Source: Pseudomonadota bacterium
GTDB taxonomy: Bacteria; Pseudomonadota; Alphaproteobacteria; Rhizobiales; Xanthobacteraceae
Assembly (NCBI GenBank): GCA_023405565.1
Contig: JAEXXW010000495.1
Coordinates: forward strand, 1 to 8,282
Direction: 5' to 3'
DNA: 8,282 bases
Below the pieces are notes generated by a model. It did not search any database. It was given only the letters and a program-made list of their open reading frames with translations, and was not told the DNA's origin. This document shows, in pieces, positions 6,737 through 8,282 of this stretch. The position numbers and the translations under genes are program-made. Numbering within the stretch: position 1 is the stretch's first letter; each line of letters begins with the position of its first letter.

Positions 6737-6764
6737 TTAATAAGAGTGCCTATGACGCAAGCAA
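6737..6764 (-). promoter_or_regulatory. Candidate sigma-70-like promoter for SBP2
   Basis: On the minus strand, TTGCTT (6764-6759) and TATTAA (6742-6737) are separated by 16 nt. Transcription would begin near 6730, giving a leader of about 150 nt. About 10 nt upstream of the -35 lies GTATAC (6777-6782) in the context TTTTGTATACTTGT, a half-symmetric site of the sort bound by FCD-type GntR regulators. Both calls are by eye. Confidence 0.35.
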
Positions 6765-6852
6765 AGTTGCCGTTTTGTATACTTGTTCGTGCAATGTCCG
6801 GACCCGTCTGATATCTGGCCATCTTGCTCGCGATTGTGATGGCTTTCTCTCT

Positions 6853-6869
6853 ATATCGCTTGGCGATAT
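6853..6869. promoter_or_regulatory. Perfect 17-bp inverted repeat, candidate operator
   Basis: ATATCGC (6853-6859), TTG, GCGATAT (6863-6869): seven perfect base pairs with a 3-nt centre. It lies about 100 nt upstream of the DUF3830 start and about 90 nt upstream of the inferred SBP2 -35. Its spacing is not T-N11-A, so a regulator other than the local LysR (for example TetR or GntR type) is more likely. A transcribed hairpin with no U-tract is the alternative. Confidence 0.4.
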
Positions 6870-6969
6870 TGGATCTTTCAGCGTCTATGCCCGTATGCGT
6901 GCAGCAGCCTGTAAGGCACGGCACAATGATGAACAGTAACAATTAAAGCGGATGCAAAAGGAACAACGT

Positions 6970-7383
6970 ATGACGCACATCGCCATCAAAGCTGGTGATT
7001 TCAGTTTCAGGGCGAAACTTGAAATGGACGCGGCACCGAAGACATGTGCGATCTTTCGATCATTGCTGCCGTATCGCAAGAAGATCATCCATGTGCGCTG
7101 GAGTGGCGAGGGGGTCTGGATCCCGCTTGGCGGGCTCGATCTCGGTTTGACCTACGAGAATGCGACCAGTCATCCGGCGCCGGGTGAGATCATCGTTCAT
7201 CCCGGCGGGATCAGCGAAACCGAAATCCTGATTGCCTATGGTGCGCTCAGCTTCAGCAGCAAAGTCGGCCAGCTCGCCGGCAATCATTTTATGACGATTG
7301 AAGGCGATCGTAATCTCTTGAGGAAGATGGGCGAGCATGTGCTGTGGCATGGCGCGCTCGATATCGAGTTTGCGGCGATCTGA
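6970..7383 (+). CDS. DUF3830 family protein (cyclophilin-like fold)
   Basis: 137 residues, full length for the family. Seen: AAPKTCAIFRSLLPYR at 21-36, which echoes the PKTVENFRAL segment of cyclophilins; HVRWSGEGVWIPLG at 41-54; ENATSHPAPGEIIVHPGG at 63-80; and SETEILIAYG plus SKVGQLAGNHF at 82-107, all typical of DUF3830. No signal peptide or membrane segment, so it is probably cytoplasmic. Start choice: an in-frame ATG at 6952 would add six residues (MQKEQR) but has a poor ribosome site. ATG 6970 has AAGGA 7 nt upstream. The family's biochemical role is unknown to me; a small cyclophilin-like barrel without recognisable isomerase residues suggests ligand binding or an uncharacterised enzyme. 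It is divergent from SBP2, so it may serve the same catabolic locus; that link is inference. Confidence 0.88.
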   Translation: MTHIAIKAGDFSFRAKLEMDAAPKTCAIFRSLLPYRKKIIHVRWSGEGVWIPLGGLDLGLTYENATSHPAPGEIIVHPGGISETEILIAYGALSFSSKVGQLAGNHFMTIEGDRNLLRKMGEHVLWHGALDIEFAAI

Positions 7384-7541
7384 TATCCATTGGGAGCAGC
7401 ATCTTTGAGGGAGCATCTGTCCGACGCCGGCAAGCTCCAGATCGGCAGCGGTCAACGCCATTTCATTTTGGCGGCATAAGCCATTGTCCTAAGCTCGAAT
7501 ATCCGCCCTTACTCCACAGTTTTTATAAAATAATACCGCTG

Positions 7542-7569
7542 CCCTGGACGAAAAGGGGGTTTTATTTTC
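7542..7569 (+). terminator. Weak terminator-like hairpin downstream of the DUF3830 gene
   Basis: CCCT (7542-7545) can pair with AGGG (7554-7557) across an 8-nt loop, followed by further G residues and the T-rich run TTTTATTTT. The stem is only 4 bp, so this is a weak call. It lies about 160 nt after the stop codon and is the only T-tailed stem seen there. Confidence 0.25.
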
Positions 7570-7629
7570 TCTGCAAATATGACTAACTTGATCTGAATAC
7601 GAATATCGGTGAGGCGTGGGGAGCTGCCA

Positions 7630-7698
7630 ATGATGATCAACACGGACTCCATGCTCACTGTAGCCCGATCACTCAGCATCGAAGCCGTCCGGGCGTAG
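7630..7698 (+). CDS. Possible 22-residue leader ORF upstream of the flavoprotein gene
   Basis: Seen: GGGGAG (7618-7623), then 6 nt, then ATG 7630, an open frame of 22 codons and TAG at 7696-7698. The peptide starts MMINTDSMLTVARS and ends SLSIEAVRA. A second ATG follows immediately at 7633. The stop is 26 nt before the flavoprotein ATG, in leader-peptide position. The ribosome site is better than those of several annotated genes in the window. I do not recognise the peptide. It has no run of one amino acid and no Cys, so no classical attenuation signal is visible. A chance ORF remains quite possible at this length. Confidence 0.35.
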   Translation: MMINTDSMLTVARSLSIEAVRA

Positions 7699-7724
7699 TT
7701 ACTTCGGAACGAATTGGGGGGACT

Positions 7725-8282
7725 ATGGCGCTCGGTCTTACGACGCATGTGATCATTGTTGGTGGTGGTGCGAGCGGTGTGCTTCTGGCCTGCCATCTTC
7801 TGAAAGATGGTGCGCCTGATATTCGCGTCACGCTGATCGAAAAGCGTTCGCAGGTTGGAAGCGGAATCGCCTATGGCACCGCCAACTCCAAGCATCTTCT
7901 GAATGTGCGTGCTTCAAACATGAGCGCTTTTCAGGACGATCCGGATCATTTCCTGCGCTGGCTCGCATCGTCGGGTATAGCGGAGCAATTGCCATCCCCC
8001 GATCGGTTTTGCTTTGTTCCAAGGCCGGTTTATGGACACTATGTCGGCAGCCTGCTGGAACCGCTGATTTCCGAGGATAATTCACCGGGGCGATTGCACA
8101 TTATTCAGGGCGAATGTGTTTCCATCGCACATGACGGCTCTGGTGTAAAAGCTGCGCTCGCTGATGGTGCTATCCATGAGGGTGATATTGTTGTCCTGGC
8201 GACGGGCAACGAGTTTTGTACGTCGGACATCTCCGCGATGCGCGCGGTGGCTCCGGGCGAAAGCTTGAACCCACCAGAAGAC
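7725..8282 (+). CDS. FAD/NAD(P)-binding protein, COG4529 (YdhS)-like, 3' end beyond window
   Basis: 186 codons open to the right edge with no stop. Seen: beta strand HVIIVGGGASGVLLA at 8-22 with the dinucleotide motif GGGASG (13-18); an acidic end of the next strand (VTLIEKR, 35-41); GSGIAYGTANSKHLLNVRAS at 45-64; MSAFQDDPDHFLRWL at 66-80; and VVLATGN at 156-162, the second FAD-contact motif. The blocks GIAY..HLLNVRA and DDPDHFLRWL are typical of the uncharacterised COG4529 flavoproteins. Start: ATG 7725 follows GGGGGG (7716-7721) by 3 nt, close spacing but giving a canonical N-terminus. Expected role: cytoplasmic FAD-dependent oxidoreductase or monooxygenase of unknown substrate. The family is often about 450-500 residues, so over half is missing here. 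It is separated from DUF3830 by 341 nt and probably has its own promoter. Confidence 0.87.
   Translation, partial: MALGLTTHVIIVGGGASGVLLACHLLKDGAPDIRVTLIEKRSQVGSGIAYGTANSKHLLNVRASNMSAFQDDPDHFLRWLASSGIAEQLPSPDRFCFVPRPVYGHYVGSLLEPLISEDNSPGRLHIIQGECVSIAHDGSGVKAALADGAIHEGDIVVLATGNEFCTSDISAMRAVAPGESLNPPED

Larger units (their letters stand above)
6582..6969. promoter_or_regulatory. 388-nt divergent intergenic region between SBP2 and the DUF3830 gene
   Basis: No gene is convincing here. It holds a candidate minus-strand promoter (6737-6764), a GTATAC core (6777-6782), a perfect 17-bp palindrome (6853-6869), and a nested inverted repeat in the SBP2 leader: GCGTG 6600-6604 with CACGC 6634-6638, enclosing GCGGT 6609-6613 with ACCGC 6621-6625. 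Given the THI5-like neighbour I looked for TPP-riboswitch core motifs in the leader and did not see them. Confidence 0.5.
7384..7724. other. 341-nt intergenic region, AT-richer, before the flavoprotein gene
   Basis: Between the DUF3830 stop and the flavoprotein start. Seen: a small hairpin CGCCA (7456-7460)/TGGCG (7469-7473); an AT-rich run at about 7520-7585; a weak terminator-like element; and a 22-codon ORF with a strong SD at 7630-7698. The codon-like composition of the flanks is lost here. I could not assign a confident promoter. Minus-strand reading frames crossing it look like shadows. Confidence 0.5.

Noticed and set aside
6382..6942. Minus-strand frame of 186 codons crossing the SBP2 start
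   Set aside because: It overlaps the SBP2 signal peptide in another frame and crosses its leader; no domain and no good ribosome site. SBP2 explains the region.
7509..7895. Minus-strand frame of 128 codons over the intergenic region and flavoprotein start
   Set aside because: It runs antisense over the conserved FAD-binding N-terminus, and its other half is low-complexity intergenic sequence with no motif.

Overview
The window looks like a chromosomal segment of an alphaproteobacterium of the order Hyphomicrobiales (Rhizobiales), most likely the Bradyrhizobium/Rhodopseudomonas/Afipia group. The reasons are high-G+C coding DNA with GC-rich third positions, several NMT1/THI5-type binding proteins, and two inverted copies of the palindromic CCTCATCCTGAG...CTCGAAGGATGAGG intergenic repeat that I associate with that group. 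The placement is inferred by eye; no RNA or phylogenetic marker gene is present.

Layout, left to right: a dihydroorotase/allantoinase-like cyclic amidohydrolase cut by the left edge (1-771, minus); an SDR oxidoreductase (779-1570, minus); an intergenic stretch with the inverted repeat pair; a periplasmic NMT1/THI5-like ABC substrate-binding protein, SBP1 (1737-2774, minus); a divergent promoter region with a palindromic LysR-type box; a LysR regulator (2952-3875, plus); a TRZ/ATZ-type metal-dependent hydrolase/deaminase (3879-5435, minus) that converges on the regulator with a 3-nt gap; a hairpin-rich 97-nt gap; a second, paralogous binding protein, SBP2 (5535-6581, minus); a 388-nt divergent intergenic region; a DUF3830 (cyclophilin-like) gene (6970-7383, plus); a 341-nt AT-richer intergenic region with a possible 22-codon leader ORF; and the start of a COG4529-type FAD/NAD(P)-binding oxidoreductase (7725 to the right edge, plus). 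That last gene is open at the right edge.

The minus-strand genes form two modules of the same design: a binding protein followed by an amidohydrolase-superfamily enzyme. Module A is SBP1 - SDR - cyclic amidohydrolase. Module B is SBP2 - TRZ/ATZ hydrolase. The LysR gene sits between them and is divergent from module A. The simplest reading is a locus for uptake and ring opening or deamination of a nitrogen-containing cyclic compound (pyrimidine-, hydantoin- or triazine-like), with an oxidoreductive step by the SDR and control by LysR. The substrate cannot be read from the sequence. No ABC permease or ATPase lies in the window, so the binding proteins must use a transporter encoded elsewhere, possibly beyond the left edge.

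The DUF3830 gene and its divergent neighbour SBP2 may belong to the same locus. The COG4529 flavoprotein probably starts a separate unit. I found no tRNA, rRNA, CRISPR array, transposase or phage gene.
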